Positions 54,406 through 64,000 of a DNA stretch of 64,000 nucleotides are shown piece by piece. Origin of the DNA: Planctomycetaceae bacterium (GTDB lineage: Bacteria; Planctomycetota; Planctomycetia; Planctomycetales; Planctomycetaceae); NCBI GenBank assembly GCA_017795105.1, contig CP051247.1, positions 1,860,001-1,924,000 of the forward strand, in the 5' to 3' direction. Positions within the stretch are counted from its first letter, which is position 1, and each line of letters opens with the position of its first letter. Position numbers and translations under genes: made by a program. The notes under the pieces were generated by a model. That model had not been told where the DNA came from, did no database searches, and saw only the letters and a program-made list of their open reading frames with translations.

Positions 54406-55193
54406 GCTCGACATTGCAGCCATCGAAGCCGCCGGCGGCGGAATCCGGGACTCGCACAAGTTGTCTGTATATGGGACAGGTTTCGCATACGCGGCTGCGT
54501 CCCAAACGCCATTCGTTCCAGTACTCGCTTTTTATGGCAATGATCGATCTGGCGGAACTGCCGGAACTGTTCGACGACTACTGGCTCTGGTCGCACGACC
54601 GCTTGAACGTGGCTACGTTCAAACGAGCCGACCATCTGGGGAAGCCGGACGTGCCGCTCGATCAGTCAGTCCGGGATCTTGTTGAAGAACGGCTTGGCTT
54701 CCGACCGGAAGGCAGGATTCTGCTGCTGACTCACCTGCGTTACTTTGGCTTCGCGATGAATCCGGTCAGCTTCTACTATTGCTACGATCGCAATGACGAG
54801 CTGATTGCACTCGTCGCCGAGGTCAACAACACGCCATGGGGCGAGCAGCACTGCTATGTGCATCCCTGGCTCCCCGATGAGAACGGCTTCCACCGACAGG
54901 TTCACGCCAAGGCGTTCCATGTCTCTCCCTTCATGGAGATGGAGATGGACTATCACTGGCGAGTCAATCATCCGGGCGAACGACTCTCGGTGCGAATCGA
55001 GAATGTCGATGCCGAAGGCCTGCTCTTCTCCGCAACACTTGATATGAAAAAGCAGCCATGGCGTGCGAAGTCGCTCGCCGGCTGCCTGTTACGGTTTCCG
55101 ATGATGACGTTGAAAATCTGGATGGCCATCTACTGGCAGGCGCTCAGGCTGTGGACGCGACAGATCCGATACGTGCCGCACCCACAACGCTGA
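54402..55193 (+). CDS. DUF1365 protein
   Basis: 263 aa of the DUF1365 family: CLYMGQVSHTRLRPKRHSFQYSLFMAMIDLAEL at the N-terminus (the conserved G-x-V-x-H-xR motif), LLTHLRYFGFAMNPVSFYYCYD, VAEVNNTPWGEQHCYV, FHVSPFMEMEMDYHW. Biochemical function is unknown; linkage to COG2907 and cyclopropane-fatty-acid synthase suggests lipid metabolism. The start overlaps the oxidoreductase stop by 4 nt, so they are coupled. No Cfa-type methyltransferase follows; the next gene is on the opposite strand. Confidence 0.93.
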   Translation: MSSTLQPSKPPAAESGTRTSCLYMGQVSHTRLRPKRHSFQYSLFMAMIDLAELPELFDDYWLWSHDRLNVATFKRADHLGKPDVPLDQSVRDLVEERLGFRPEGRILLLTHLRYFGFAMNPVSFYYCYDRNDELIALVAEVNNTPWGEQHCYVHPWLPDENGFHRQVHAKAFHVSPFMEMEMDYHWRVNHPGERLSVRIENVDAEGLLFSATLDMKKQPWRAKSLAGCLLRFPMMTLKIWMAIYWQALRLWTRQIRYVPHPQR

Positions 55194-55232
55194 GTGACTT
55201 CATCCTTTCGCATGCTGTTTGAGAGATCCGCT

Positions 55233-55829
55233 CTAGTTCGACGTTCCCGCCGGAGTCGGTTCGCTTGTTCCCTCTGGCGTCGGCGTGGACGTTGATTCCG
55301 GAGCCGGGTCGGTCGTTCCCGCCAACGGAGTTGTTGTCACCATCGGTTCCGGAATCGTTTCTCCGCGAGCCGGCATGGCGTCGACCATGTGCACTTCGGT
55401 CACAACTTCGATGATGCCATCCTGAGCACTGGAGTCTTTCTGCGTCACAACACGGACACGGTCCCCCTGCTGAAGTTCCAATGCGCTGGATGACTCCTTG
55501 TCTTTTCCGTGGATTAGCATGGCCCCCGCTTCAAGAGCAAACTCGGCTTTGCGACCGTCTTCAAAACGGAGCGTCAAGGTAGTGCCATCCACGTCGGTCA
55601 CTTCCCCTTCGTAGGTCCCTTCCTGGGGCGCCACCTTCGGCATCTTATCGTTTTCCCGATCGATCGTTTCGAGTCGATCAGCCTGCTGCATTCGGGCGAC
55701 ACTGCCTGCCTCGGCCGCCGGATCAGCCGGATCGGGACTGGCCGTATTCTGCGGAGCCGGTTCACACCCTGCCAGGGCGACGGCCAGACTTCCCGTCACC
55801 ATTACACTCATCAGTTGTCGAATTCCCAT
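55233..55829 (-). CDS. Thr/Pro-rich lipoprotein
   Basis: 198 aa from the ATG ending at 55829; the longer upstream frame lacks a signal and is rejected. The signal peptide MGIRQLMSVMVTGSLAVALAGC has a lipobox ending at Cys22. A small beta-rich core (EGTYEGEVTDVDGTTLTLRFEDGRKAEFALEAGAMLIHGKD...GDRVRVVTQK) resembles OB/bacterial-SH3-like domains. The last ~50 residues are Thr/Pro/Glu repeats (TSTPTPEGTSEPTPAG), probably a surface or wall spacer. Function unknown. Confidence 0.8.
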   Translation of the reverse strand: MGIRQLMSVMVTGSLAVALAGCEPAPQNTASPDPADPAAEAGSVARMQQADRLETIDRENDKMPKVAPQEGTYEGEVTDVDGTTLTLRFEDGRKAEFALEAGAMLIHGKDKESSSALELQQGDRVRVVTQKDSSAQDGIIEVVTEVHMVDAMPARGETIPEPMVTTTPLAGTTDPAPESTSTPTPEGTSEPTPAGTSN

Positions 55830-56567
55830 TGTCGTTCTCCCAGAGGTTTCTGTATTGGCCCGCGAGTCAGATCCATCCCGTCGATGCGTTCCCCACTGGG
55901 CACAGCACCTGCGGCGATGGAGTCGCGGCGGTCCGTAAGATTGCAATCGACGGACCAACGGCAACACTTTTCGACGCTTGACGACTCCTTTCTGACTTCC
56001 GGACGCCGCCGGCAAACCCTGGAGTGATTCACAATCAAGCCAGACCGCCGAGGACCATTGAGTCGTTAACTCTTGCTGCAACACGTATTACAGCGACTCC
56101 GGGGAGCCATATCGCTGACCTGAGCAACAGAGTCGTGCGTTCAACGCGACGAACGGCCGAATCTGACCGCCGTTGGATCTGTGGATCATCACACGGTTCC
56201 TGTTGAAGCGACCAGCCATCAGCCCGATCGGCTGCTAATCGACCTGCCCTCTTATTCCGTCGCAGCCCCCGCTGAGCGGCACGGACGTTCTTAAGGAGTG
56301 GCCAGCTTTGTTGAAAAGCTCTTTCGCCCTCGAAAGGGATGGCCGTGATAGCTGTGCCATCGGGGCGGCGCGGCCGTCGGAGAATGCACCGGCCGCAAGC
56401 CTCAATTCGCCCCGGTTCCGCTGCAGTGTTTTCTGCCCACAGACAGAAATGTCTGTGCTACCGACTGAAGTTGACGGAGATATCGGGTTCTTCAATCATC
56501 TCATCTGAAGTGCCGGGCTCAACAAGCCTGATCCCTGCAACAGCGGGACGAACCGCGCTCCGACGGA
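55830..56567. other. Intergenic region with decayed dispersed repeats
   Basis: About 740 bp. At 56299-56365, GGCCAGCTTTGTTGAAAAGC and the GATAGCTGTGCCATCG segment resemble repeat pieces at 25165 and 25300. At 56439-56458, CACAGACAGAAATGTCTGTG is a perfect 8-bp hairpin related to the GGCACAGACA family. No gene was recognised. Confidence 0.55.
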
Positions 56568-57041
56568 TCAGACTGTCGGCCGTTTGCGGTTCAACTCTTT
56601 TCGGATCAGTCGAAGGTTCTTGCGGTTGGCCTTGAAGGCAACGTCGAACATATCCCCGACGAGCGGCACGGCTCCAATCAGAAAGTCGAGCCCGATGTTC
56701 CCCATCATCCGCATTTGCGTCCAGCGGGAGATATTCAGCCGCCGGGCGTTCCAGACGATGTAGGTGGCAATCCCGGCCGTCAGAACGTCGCCCGCCCCTG
56801 GAACGAGTCCGAGTATCGTATCCCAGCCGAATCGAATCCCCGTGCCCGGCACCCGATACTTGTCGTCGAGCCAGTACTCCAGACTCTCGATCGATTTCAG
56901 CACCGTCTGCTCGTCTTTGCTGACCAGTGGCGATTTCGCGGCACTCCGGAAGAAATCGTGAAAGCGGTCTTTCACCTCCGGCATGGCCGATCGTGAAGCA
57001 GCAGTTGCGTTTTTCATGGAGTCGTCTCTCTGTTCGTTCAT
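56568..57041 (-). CDS. DUF4112 membrane protein
   Basis: About 157 aa (start uncertain among a GTG ending at 57053 and ATGs ending at 57041 and 57017). It matches DUF4112: LEYWLDDKYRVPGTGIRFGWDTILGLVPGAGDVLTAGIATYIVWNARRLNISRWTQMRMMGNIGLDFLIGAVPLVGDMFDVAFKANRKNLRLIRKEL. Two or three hydrophobic segments carry the repeated (G)LVPGAGD / AVPLVGD signature, followed by a basic C-terminus. Inner membrane; function unknown. Confidence 0.92.
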   Translation of the reverse strand: MNEQRDDSMKNATAASRSAMPEVKDRFHDFFRSAAKSPLVSKDEQTVLKSIESLEYWLDDKYRVPGTGIRFGWDTILGLVPGAGDVLTAGIATYIVWNARRLNISRWTQMRMMGNIGLDFLIGAVPLVGDMFDVAFKANRKNLRLIRKELNRKRPTV

Positions 57042-57142
57042 CGGCAGGATCACCGCTCGGTTTTTAACTCGCCGGGTCTCTCAGAACGCAGACCCGCCCC
57101 GTTCGGATCACTGCCAGACAGGGATATTCCGCAAATGGGCAA

Positions 57143-58261
57143 TTACCGTGCCGGAACTTCGCCCTTCACTGTTGCTCCCTGGGAATTGAATCGCACGTTC
57201 TCGAAACGTCCCCCACGGATGCGGATTTCTCCGCCGTTGATACGAACCGAAGCGGAGTGTTCGGCCATGCCGACGACTTCGAGATTGATCAGCTCGAGTT
57301 CGAATGGTTCCGGCGGCGTGCCTCGGGGACCCGCGACCAAAGCGGCTGCGTTCGTCTCATTGCGAATCTGACAGTCGACCAGCCGATGCCCCGCTCCGAT
57401 GAGAAGTACATCGTTGTTCACGTTGTTGAAGAAGACCGAGTCAAAGTACGCCGTCCGTGCCTGATTGACGTCGGCAACTCCGTTGTCGTTTCCCCAGAAC
57501 GTGCCGTTGCGGATCGTGCACTCACACAGATCGTGGGCACTGAACCCTTCGTCGAAACAGTCGTAGCCCTGGATGTCCTCACAGACCAGTTCCGTACAGC
57601 GCCCGTGAATGTTGAACCCGTCGTTGAGAAAATGGCGGGCATCCAAATTCCGAATCGTGATCCGTTCGCAGGTCCCGCCCGTCGCGATTCCGTTCGGTCG
57701 CACGGCCCATTCCAGATTGTGCAGGCTGCCGCGAACATACAGCCAGCCGTCTTTCTCATCGATCGACTCGAAACAGAACTCGCCTTCCTTCAGCTCCTCG
57801 GGAGCCGGAAATGGGGGAGCGTTCGACACCTGCGTGCGGCCCATCCTTTGGGCGACGCCGTCGATGATGAGCAGATGCCGATCCCACTGCGGACGTGGCA
57901 GGCGGCGACGATGAAGGTCGCTTTCGACCTGTTCCCATCCGTCGGACGGCAGCGGATCGGCCCCATCCAGCGTCACTCCGTGACCCTCGATCGTCAGATC
58001 AGTCTGTCCGTTCAACGTCGCCGACTGTCGATAGACGGCACCGGGCGGCAGCAACGTGATTCGGTCACCCGGCTGAGCGAGGCGAATCGCCCGCTGCAGT
58101 GTTTGCACCGGATCCTTCCGACTGCCGGGGTTCTCGTCGCGTCCCTGCTGATGATGCACGAACCACTCGGCAGCGAACGATTCCCCGGCCAACAAAACGA
58201 CGACGAGGAGCGTCTGGCTAATTGTCAGGAGTGAAGATCGGGAGGGGGCAGGCCTGGTCAT
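57143..58261 (-). CDS. Secreted right-handed beta-helix protein
   Basis: 372 aa with a signal peptide (TISQTLLVVVLLAGESFA). It then has the usual start of planctomycete pectate-lyase-like proteins (WFVHHQQGRDENPGSRKDPVQTLQRAIRLAQPGDRITLLPPGAVYRQ). Coil repeats follow (LTIEGHGVTLDG, ITIRNLDARHFLNDGFNIHGRCTELVCEDIQGYDCFDEGFSAHD, CTIRNGTFWGNDNGVADVN). Such beta-helices often bind or cleave polysaccharides. No catalytic residues can be assigned, so lyase activity is only possible. It is divergent from the dehydrogenase-like gene at 58.4 kb. Confidence 0.85.
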   Translation of the reverse strand: MTRPAPSRSSLLTISQTLLVVVLLAGESFAAEWFVHHQQGRDENPGSRKDPVQTLQRAIRLAQPGDRITLLPPGAVYRQSATLNGQTDLTIEGHGVTLDGADPLPSDGWEQVESDLHRRRLPRPQWDRHLLIIDGVAQRMGRTQVSNAPPFPAPEELKEGEFCFESIDEKDGWLYVRGSLHNLEWAVRPNGIATGGTCERITIRNLDARHFLNDGFNIHGRCTELVCEDIQGYDCFDEGFSAHDLCECTIRNGTFWGNDNGVADVNQARTAYFDSVFFNNVNNDVLLIGAGHRLVDCQIRNETNAAALVAGPRGTPPEPFELELINLEVVGMAEHSASVRINGGEIRIRGGRFENVRFNSQGATVKGEVPAR

Positions 58262-58400
58262 TTAAGTTCCTCAGATCAGCAGCGGGTGTCGTCTTTTCCA
58301 GCGGACGTTATCATATTACCATGCGCCTTAAAGTCGCGAGCCAATGAGACGTTCGCGTTGTGATCAGATCTCCGATCGTAGCCCAGGGACAGGTACATCG

Positions 58401-60695
58401 ATGAGACGAGTTCGTTCGGGATTGTTGTTTTCTCCGTTTCTTCTCCTGTTCGTCGTGTTCGCCACGCACGGCTCTCTGGCCGCCCAGGAGGGGCCGCTTC
58501 AGGTGCCCTCCGGTTTCACGGCTCAACGCTATGCCGACGAAAAACTCACGGGCGATGTCCTCTGCATGACAACCGATCCCCAGGGGCGGATCGTCGTTTC
58601 GGGGCCCGGCTTCATTAAGACGCTGATCGACAGCGATCAGGATGGGACTGCCGACAAAGCCGAGCTGTTCGCAGATGGCCCCAAAACCGGAGCGCAGGGA
58701 CTCTGCTTCGACGGCAACACGTTGTACTGCGTCGGCGACGAGGGTCTGCTGGCCTACCGCGATGACGATGCGGACGGGAAGGCCGACGGAGCTCCCGAAC
58801 TGATTTACCGCTGTCGAACCGGCGGCGAACACTTCGCGCATGCCATCCGCAAAGGCCCGGATGGCTGGATCTACATGATCGCCGGCAACGAAGCGGGCAT
58901 CGATGAGTCGGCTGTTTCGCTCGAACACTCGCCAATTGTTAAGCCGGAAGCCGGACTGCTGTTGCGATTCTCGCCCAACTTCGGGGAGATTCAGGTCCTG
59001 TGCGACGGCTACCGGAATGCCTACGACTTTGATTTCAACTCCAGTGGAGAGCTCTTCACCTACGACAGCGACGATGAAGGAGACATCTCCCTGCCGTGGT
59101 ATCGCCCGACACGCGTATTCAACAGCGTCCCCGGAATGACGCATGGCTGGGTCTCTCGCAACTGGAAGAAGCCGAATTACTTCCGCGAGATGAGTCCGGT
59201 GATGGTCGAAACTGGACGTGGATCGCCGACGGGGGTCGTCTGTTATGCCCACCAGCAGTTTCCGGTCGAGTTTCAGAACACGGTCTTCGTGCTCGACTGG
59301 ACATACGGGCGAGTGATCGCGGTCAAACTTCAGCGACAGGGAGCCTCCTGGGTGGCTCGGTCCCGCGAATTCGCCACGGGGATCGGCAACGACAATTTCG
59401 CGCCGACGGATGCAGTGGTCGGTCCTGAAGGCGATCTGTTTGTTTCCGTTGGCGGCCGAGGCTCGAAGGGGGCGGTGTTCCGTATCAGTCATTCCGATCG
59501 AGTCCAGGCGAATGAAACGAAGACACGCGGTCTGGACGCGATCCTGGATGCTCCTCAACCGCTGGCGGCCTGGTCGCGAGCCCGCTGGAAGCCGGCCGCG
59601 GAATCCCTTGGGGAAGAACCGATCCTGCGAGCTGCCCTCGATCGCAACCGAACCTCCCAAGAACGCATTCGTGCCGTCGAGATTTTGACCGAATTGTTTC
59701 AGGGCCCCGATATCGACTTTATGAAGAGCATGGTCCTGGAAGAGGATCGCGAACTTCGCGCCCGGAGTGTCTGGGCTTACGGACGGGTCGTTGAAGGAAA
59801 ACCGGATGCCCAGGCGCTGCAGCCGTTTCTTGTCGATTCCAGCCCGGCAGTCGTTCGCAGCGCTCTTGAAGTTCTGCTGACCTGCCCCTCTGAAGAACTG
59901 ACCGGCTTCGAGAACGAAGTGGCCGGTTGTCTGGGACATGAAGACCACGTCGTCCGCTATCTCGCTCTTCGCGTGGCCGCTCGCATGACCGATTCCGGTT
60001 TTCGGGGCGTTGGCGACATCGCAAGAACCGCAGGCTGGCCGGAAGCGATGCTGATGGCCTGGGCCTTTGTCGATCGCGGTTACCCGGGACATCCGTACGG
60101 CTGGCATGACATCGGCACGGCTGCTCTGACCAGACAGAAAGATCCCGAACTGCGTCTCACAGCTTTGCTGCTGATCCAGCATGCGCTGGGCGGCTTCGGA
60201 TCGAGTCCAGGGCATCCGGCAGTCTTCGACGGTTATCTGCCACGAACTCCGCTTGAGCAGGAGCCCGAGAAACTGCAGAACCTGCAACAGGCGATCGAAG
60301 AGATGTATCCGACCGGGGACAAACTCGTCGACTGGGAACTGGCCCGGCTCACTGCCATGATTTCCCCTGATAGCCCGGCGTTGCTGGAGAAGCTGCTGGC
60401 TAATGTCACCTCCGATTCCGATCCCGTTTCCGATCTGCATCATCTCATTGTCATTGCGACGCTGCCGGCAAGTCGAAGGGAGGAGCAGACGCGTCAGACA
60501 GCAACCGCCCTGCTCCAGCTTCACGAGAAGCTCGAGGCGAACAAAGCCGTGCTCGACCGTAACTGGGAGCCACGAGTCCGCGAACTCTACGATGCTCTCG
60601 TGGCCCGCGATGCAACTCTGCCGAAGACGATGGCCGAGCATGAAAAATTCGGGCGGCCGGAACACAATGTTTTTGCCGAAGCCAAAGCGGAATAG
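58401..60695 (+). CDS. PVC-type dehydrogenase-like beta-propeller protein with HEAT-like repeats, no haem domain
   Basis: 764 aa from the ATG at 58401, which directly precedes the signal peptide (SGLLFSPFLLLFVVFATHGSLAAQ); 19 codons upstream in frame are dispensable. Residues ~35-390 resemble the sugar-dehydrogenase-like beta-propeller of planctomycete membrane-bound dehydrogenases: VPSGFTAQRYADEKLTGDVLCMTTDPQGRIVVSGPG, HFAHAIRKGPDGWIYMIAGNEAGID, YRNAYDFDFNSSGELFTYDSDDEGD, FVLDWTYGRVIAVKLQ. The rest is helical, HEAT-like. The usual C-terminal cytochrome c domain is absent: no CxxCH was found. Electron transfer would need a separate carrier. Confidence 0.87.
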   Translation: MRRVRSGLLFSPFLLLFVVFATHGSLAAQEGPLQVPSGFTAQRYADEKLTGDVLCMTTDPQGRIVVSGPGFIKTLIDSDQDGTADKAELFADGPKTGAQGLCFDGNTLYCVGDEGLLAYRDDDADGKADGAPELIYRCRTGGEHFAHAIRKGPDGWIYMIAGNEAGIDESAVSLEHSPIVKPEAGLLLRFSPNFGEIQVLCDGYRNAYDFDFNSSGELFTYDSDDEGDISLPWYRPTRVFNSVPGMTHGWVSRNWKKPNYFREMSPVMVETGRGSPTGVVCYAHQQFPVEFQNTVFVLDWTYGRVIAVKLQRQGASWVARSREFATGIGNDNFAPTDAVVGPEGDLFVSVGGRGSKGAVFRISHSDRVQANETKTRGLDAILDAPQPLAAWSRARWKPAAESLGEEPILRAALDRNRTSQERIRAVEILTELFQGPDIDFMKSMVLEEDRELRARSVWAYGRVVEGKPDAQALQPFLVDSSPAVVRSALEVLLTCPSEELTGFENEVAGCLGHEDHVVRYLALRVAARMTDSGFRGVGDIARTAGWPEAMLMAWAFVDRGYPGHPYGWHDIGTAALTRQKDPELRLTALLLIQHALGGFGSSPGHPAVFDGYLPRTPLEQEPEKLQNLQQAIEEMYPTGDKLVDWELARLTAMISPDSPALLEKLLANVTSDSDPVSDLHHLIVIATLPASRREEQTRQTATALLQLHEKLEANKAVLDRNWEPRVRELYDALVARDATLPKTMAEHEKFGRPEHNVFAEAKAE

Positions 60696-60848
60696 ACGGC
60701 CGTCTTCGGTAAACTGGGGCAACTCTGCGGCGATCTGCCGCTTTTCAGGGCGTGGTTCGAATTCTCCCTTTTGCTTTCCTCGCAGAACGGGCGTAGAATC
60801 GAGGGAACGTAACAGTCCCTCCTTATTTGCCCACCTGACAGGATTGCC

Positions 60849-61388
60849 ATGAAACGCTTTGTATTCGCTCTCACTGGCCTCTGCCTTTTGCTGGCTGCCA
60901 CCATCGATGTTCAGGCCGCGAAGAAGTCGGCTGAGAAGGCTCCGGAATGGTCCGTGAAGGCTTACGACGGCGGCGAGACACTCTCCGGCGACGATTACGA
61001 TTCCTCCAATGTTCTGCTGATCTTCTATCGAGGCGTCACCTGCGTGCACTGCATGGAGCAGCTGTCAGGTATCGCCCGCAATGCCGATGAGTTTGAGAAA
61101 CGAAACATCGAGATCGTCGCCATCAGCCACGATCTGCCGAGTCGTTCGACTGTCGAACGCATCCGCGATCGCAACAACATCAAATTCCCCATGGCGACCG
61201 ATCCCCGCCTCTCGACCTTCGAAGACTTCGATTGCCTCGAAGGCCGCCGCCAGATGCACGGACTGATTCTGATTAACCCCAAGGGCCGCATCGTCTGGAA
61301 GTCCGTTACCGAAGGCGCTATTACGAACGTCGACTCGATCCTCAGCAAAATCGACGACGCCCTGTCGCAGAAGGTTTCGGCTCGCTGA
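60849..61388 (+). CDS. Exported peroxiredoxin/AhpC-TSA-like protein
   Basis: 179 aa with a signal peptide (MKRFVFALTGLCLLLAATIDVQA). The thioredoxin-fold peroxiredoxin domain has GVT-C65-VHC68 in place of the classical PxxxTxxC (VLLIFYRGVTCVHCMEQLSGIA), conserved IEIVAISHD, FPMATDPRLSTFEDFDCLEG and HGLILINPKGRIVW. Two Cys three residues apart suggest an atypical 2-Cys or thiol-disulfide mechanism. It lies 153 nt after the dehydrogenase-like gene on the same strand and ends in a strong terminator. Confidence 0.88.
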   Translation: MKRFVFALTGLCLLLAATIDVQAAKKSAEKAPEWSVKAYDGGETLSGDDYDSSNVLLIFYRGVTCVHCMEQLSGIARNADEFEKRNIEIVAISHDLPSRSTVERIRDRNNIKFPMATDPRLSTFEDFDCLEGRRQMHGLILINPKGRIVWKSVTEGAITNVDSILSKIDDALSQKVSAR

Positions 61389-61409
61389 GCGAAACCGTGA
61401 GTCATCTTC

Positions 61410-61443
61410 CGGAGTAGGTGTTTTCACTGCTCCGGTTTTTTTA
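61410..61443 (+). terminator. Rho-independent terminator after the peroxiredoxin gene
   Basis: CCGGAG(TAG) pairs with CTGCTCCGG around a ~13-nt loop, followed by seven Ts. Confidence 0.85.
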
Positions 61444-61545
61444 TGCGCTGCGAGAAATCCGAGCGGAAACATCAATATCCAGACGACGACACTCGGCCTC
61501 AGAAACGACCTGAGTTCGTCGTCGAAGTTTGAATGGAGAGATTCC

Positions 61546-62514
61546 TTGAAGCGTTTTGCCCCTCGAAACTTGATTGCGGCAGTGCTATTCGTCGTACTCG
61601 CAGCTCCCGGTTCGGTTTCTGGTCAACAGGCTGTCATCGATCTGCCGGACGTCCAGGACGAGAAGCGGAGCCGCGATGTTCCCCTCACGTTTCATTTGCC
61701 GAAACAGAACAACGCCCAACCGCTCGTGCTGCTGTCGCACGGAGGAGCCGGCAGCCGCCACTCCATGTATGCACTGGCCGCAGAAATCGCCCGGCAAGGC
61801 TACGTCGTTCTTTGCCTGGAGCACGTTACCAGCAATACCGACGACGTTCGGAAACGTATGCGAACAACAGGGGTCAGCTTCTGGAGAGCTCTGAAGGATT
61901 GCGGCGCTGACATGACCGCCAGAAAGAATCGACCGCTCGATGTGCGGTTTGCGATCGATCTGGCTGAGCAGCTCAACGGTAGCGACCAACGGTTCCGCGG
62001 ACGTATCGACCTGTCGCGAATCGCACTCGCTGGTCACTCGTACGGGGCCTATACGACAATGGCCTGCTGCGGGGTGAAGCCGGTCGGCATCGAAGACGAT
62101 CTGACCGAACCACGGATCACGCTCGGCATCGGTCTGAGCCCGCTGAGTGCGAACGGCGTTTTCTTCGACAACACAAGCTTCAGGGCGGTGACGACGCCAT
62201 TCGTCGGGATCTCCCGAACGCAGGACCTTTTGGGGGATGGCCATCGGGACTTCTTCCGGCTAATGCCGAAAGGCGACAAGCATCTGCTCTGGTTCCACGA
62301 TGCGAATCACTTCAGCTTTTCCAATCCCACGGGGGGACCACGCAAACTCCCCCGGACCGACACCGATGTCACCCACGCGCTCAAGCAGATCGTTCCTGCA
62401 ATTCTCGACACCTATCTTCAGGGCGGTCCAGAACTCGATGAAGACATCCGCAAGCGGCTCATCAAGAAGAGCCTCGGCGGAACGGTCCGTCGTATTGAGT
62501 GGCAGACGAACTGA
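61546..62514 (+). CDS. Exported alpha/beta hydrolase (PAF-acetylhydrolase/dienelactone-hydrolase-like)
   Basis: 322 aa from a TTG with GGAGAG 5 nt upstream and a signal peptide (APRNLIAAVLFVVLAAPGSVSGQQ) right after it. The oxyanion-region sequence LLSHGGAGSRHSMYALAAEIARQGYVVL is present. The nucleophile elbow GHSYGAYTTMA places Ser at about 164; a later Asp (SRTQDLLGDGHRD) and His (FHDANHFSF) complete a triad. It should hydrolyse an ester outside the cytoplasm; the substrate is unknown. A bidirectional terminator follows. Confidence 0.88.
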   Translation: MKRFAPRNLIAAVLFVVLAAPGSVSGQQAVIDLPDVQDEKRSRDVPLTFHLPKQNNAQPLVLLSHGGAGSRHSMYALAAEIARQGYVVLCLEHVTSNTDDVRKRMRTTGVSFWRALKDCGADMTARKNRPLDVRFAIDLAEQLNGSDQRFRGRIDLSRIALAGHSYGAYTTMACCGVKPVGIEDDLTEPRITLGIGLSPLSANGVFFDNTSFRAVTTPFVGISRTQDLLGDGHRDFFRLMPKGDKHLLWFHDANHFSFSNPTGGPRKLPRTDTDVTHALKQIVPAILDTYLQGGPELDEDIRKRLIKKSLGGTVRRIEWQTN

Positions 62515-62610
62515 TCCCGTTCGACTCAGAGACGAACGACGATTGTATCGTCTGAGTCCCACGGTCCCCCGGCGTCGCAATAGCCCGGCCTTCACTGCAC
62601 CTTGCGCATG

Positions 62611-62647
62611 AAAAAAGCACTGCCGATCACCCGGCAGTGCTTTTTCG
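62611..62647. terminator. Bidirectional terminator between convergent genes
   Basis: AAAAAAGCACTGCCG pairs with CGGCAGTGCTTTTT around a 6-nt loop; T-tracts on both strands serve the hydrolase gene and the SecF gene. Confidence 0.92.
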
Positions 62648-62665
62648 TTTTCGATATCAAATCAC

Positions 62666-64000
<1,335 letters not shown>

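Noticed and set aside
55830..56084. N-terminal extension of the Thr/Pro-rich lipoprotein
   Set aside because: It would place 85 unrelated residues before a classical lipoprotein signal.
58311..61049. 912-codon open frame antisense to the dehydrogenase-like gene
   Set aside because: Product has no domain character or signal; it mirrors a real gene with a signal peptide and known fold. High GC makes long antisense frames common here.

Overview
The window is chromosomal DNA of a planctomycete, probably in or near the Planctomycetaceae (Rubinisphaera/Gimesia-like). Several gene families typical of that phylum occur together: a DUF1559 prepilin-like protein with its small lipoprotein partner, a twin-arginine DUF1501 protein, a secreted sulfatase, a PVC-type dehydrogenase-like beta-propeller protein with HEAT-like repeats, a large protein with prenyltransferase/squalene-cyclase-like repeats next to ExbD, two Rho paralogues, and many GTAGGG-type intergenic palindromes. 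The genus is inference. I saw no rRNA, tRNA, CRISPR array, prophage or conventional insertion sequence.

Layout. 0.1-6.6 kb: rsmA-guaB, a proline-rich secreted protein, a triplicated repeat cluster, an OmpA-like lipoprotein and bacterioferritin. 6.9-12.1 kb: an ABC-F ATPase, the DUF1559/lipoprotein pair behind a possible sigma-54 promoter, a RidA-family protein and a secreted LolA-like protein. 12.1-13.4 kb: a RAYT transposase cassette between two copies of a REP-pair element and a 143-bp direct duplication. 13.3-25 kb: prenyltransferase-like protein plus ExbD, glgC, a parvulin-type foldase, a second REP block with a gene-tail duplication, a GlmU-like uridylyltransferase, an outer-membrane barrel, DUF1501, an HMA-MauE fusion, a 38-aa membrane peptide and bioB. 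25-35 kb: an isochorismatase-ThuA fusion, class II photolyase, nusB, ribH, coaE-rho, pgk, a macrodomain protein, and several REP-pair elements at gene ends. 35-46 kb: manganese catalase, sulfatase, a ketoacyl synthase with an altered active site, a symporter-mutarotase pair, a tandem Usp protein, an NtrC-type regulator and a HAD phosphatase. 46-64 kb: PspA-like protein, an STN-like secreted protein, thpR, a second rho with a long structured upstream region, a thioredoxin-like protein, the COG2907/DUF1365 pair, several secreted or lipid-anchored proteins, and SecF (probably SecDF) running off the right edge.

Most genes are ordinary housekeeping or envelope functions. The most unusual content is between the genes. 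At least seven families of short palindromes occur, several of them as inverted pairs about 60-160 bp apart (REPIN architecture) placed close to stop codons. One family flanks a RAYT gene, the enzyme class thought to mobilise REPs. At two sites the REP block is bounded by direct copies of the 3' end of a neighbouring gene. Several enzymes have substitutions at positions that are catalytic or metal-binding in their families (bacterioferritin, RidA, ketoacyl synthase).
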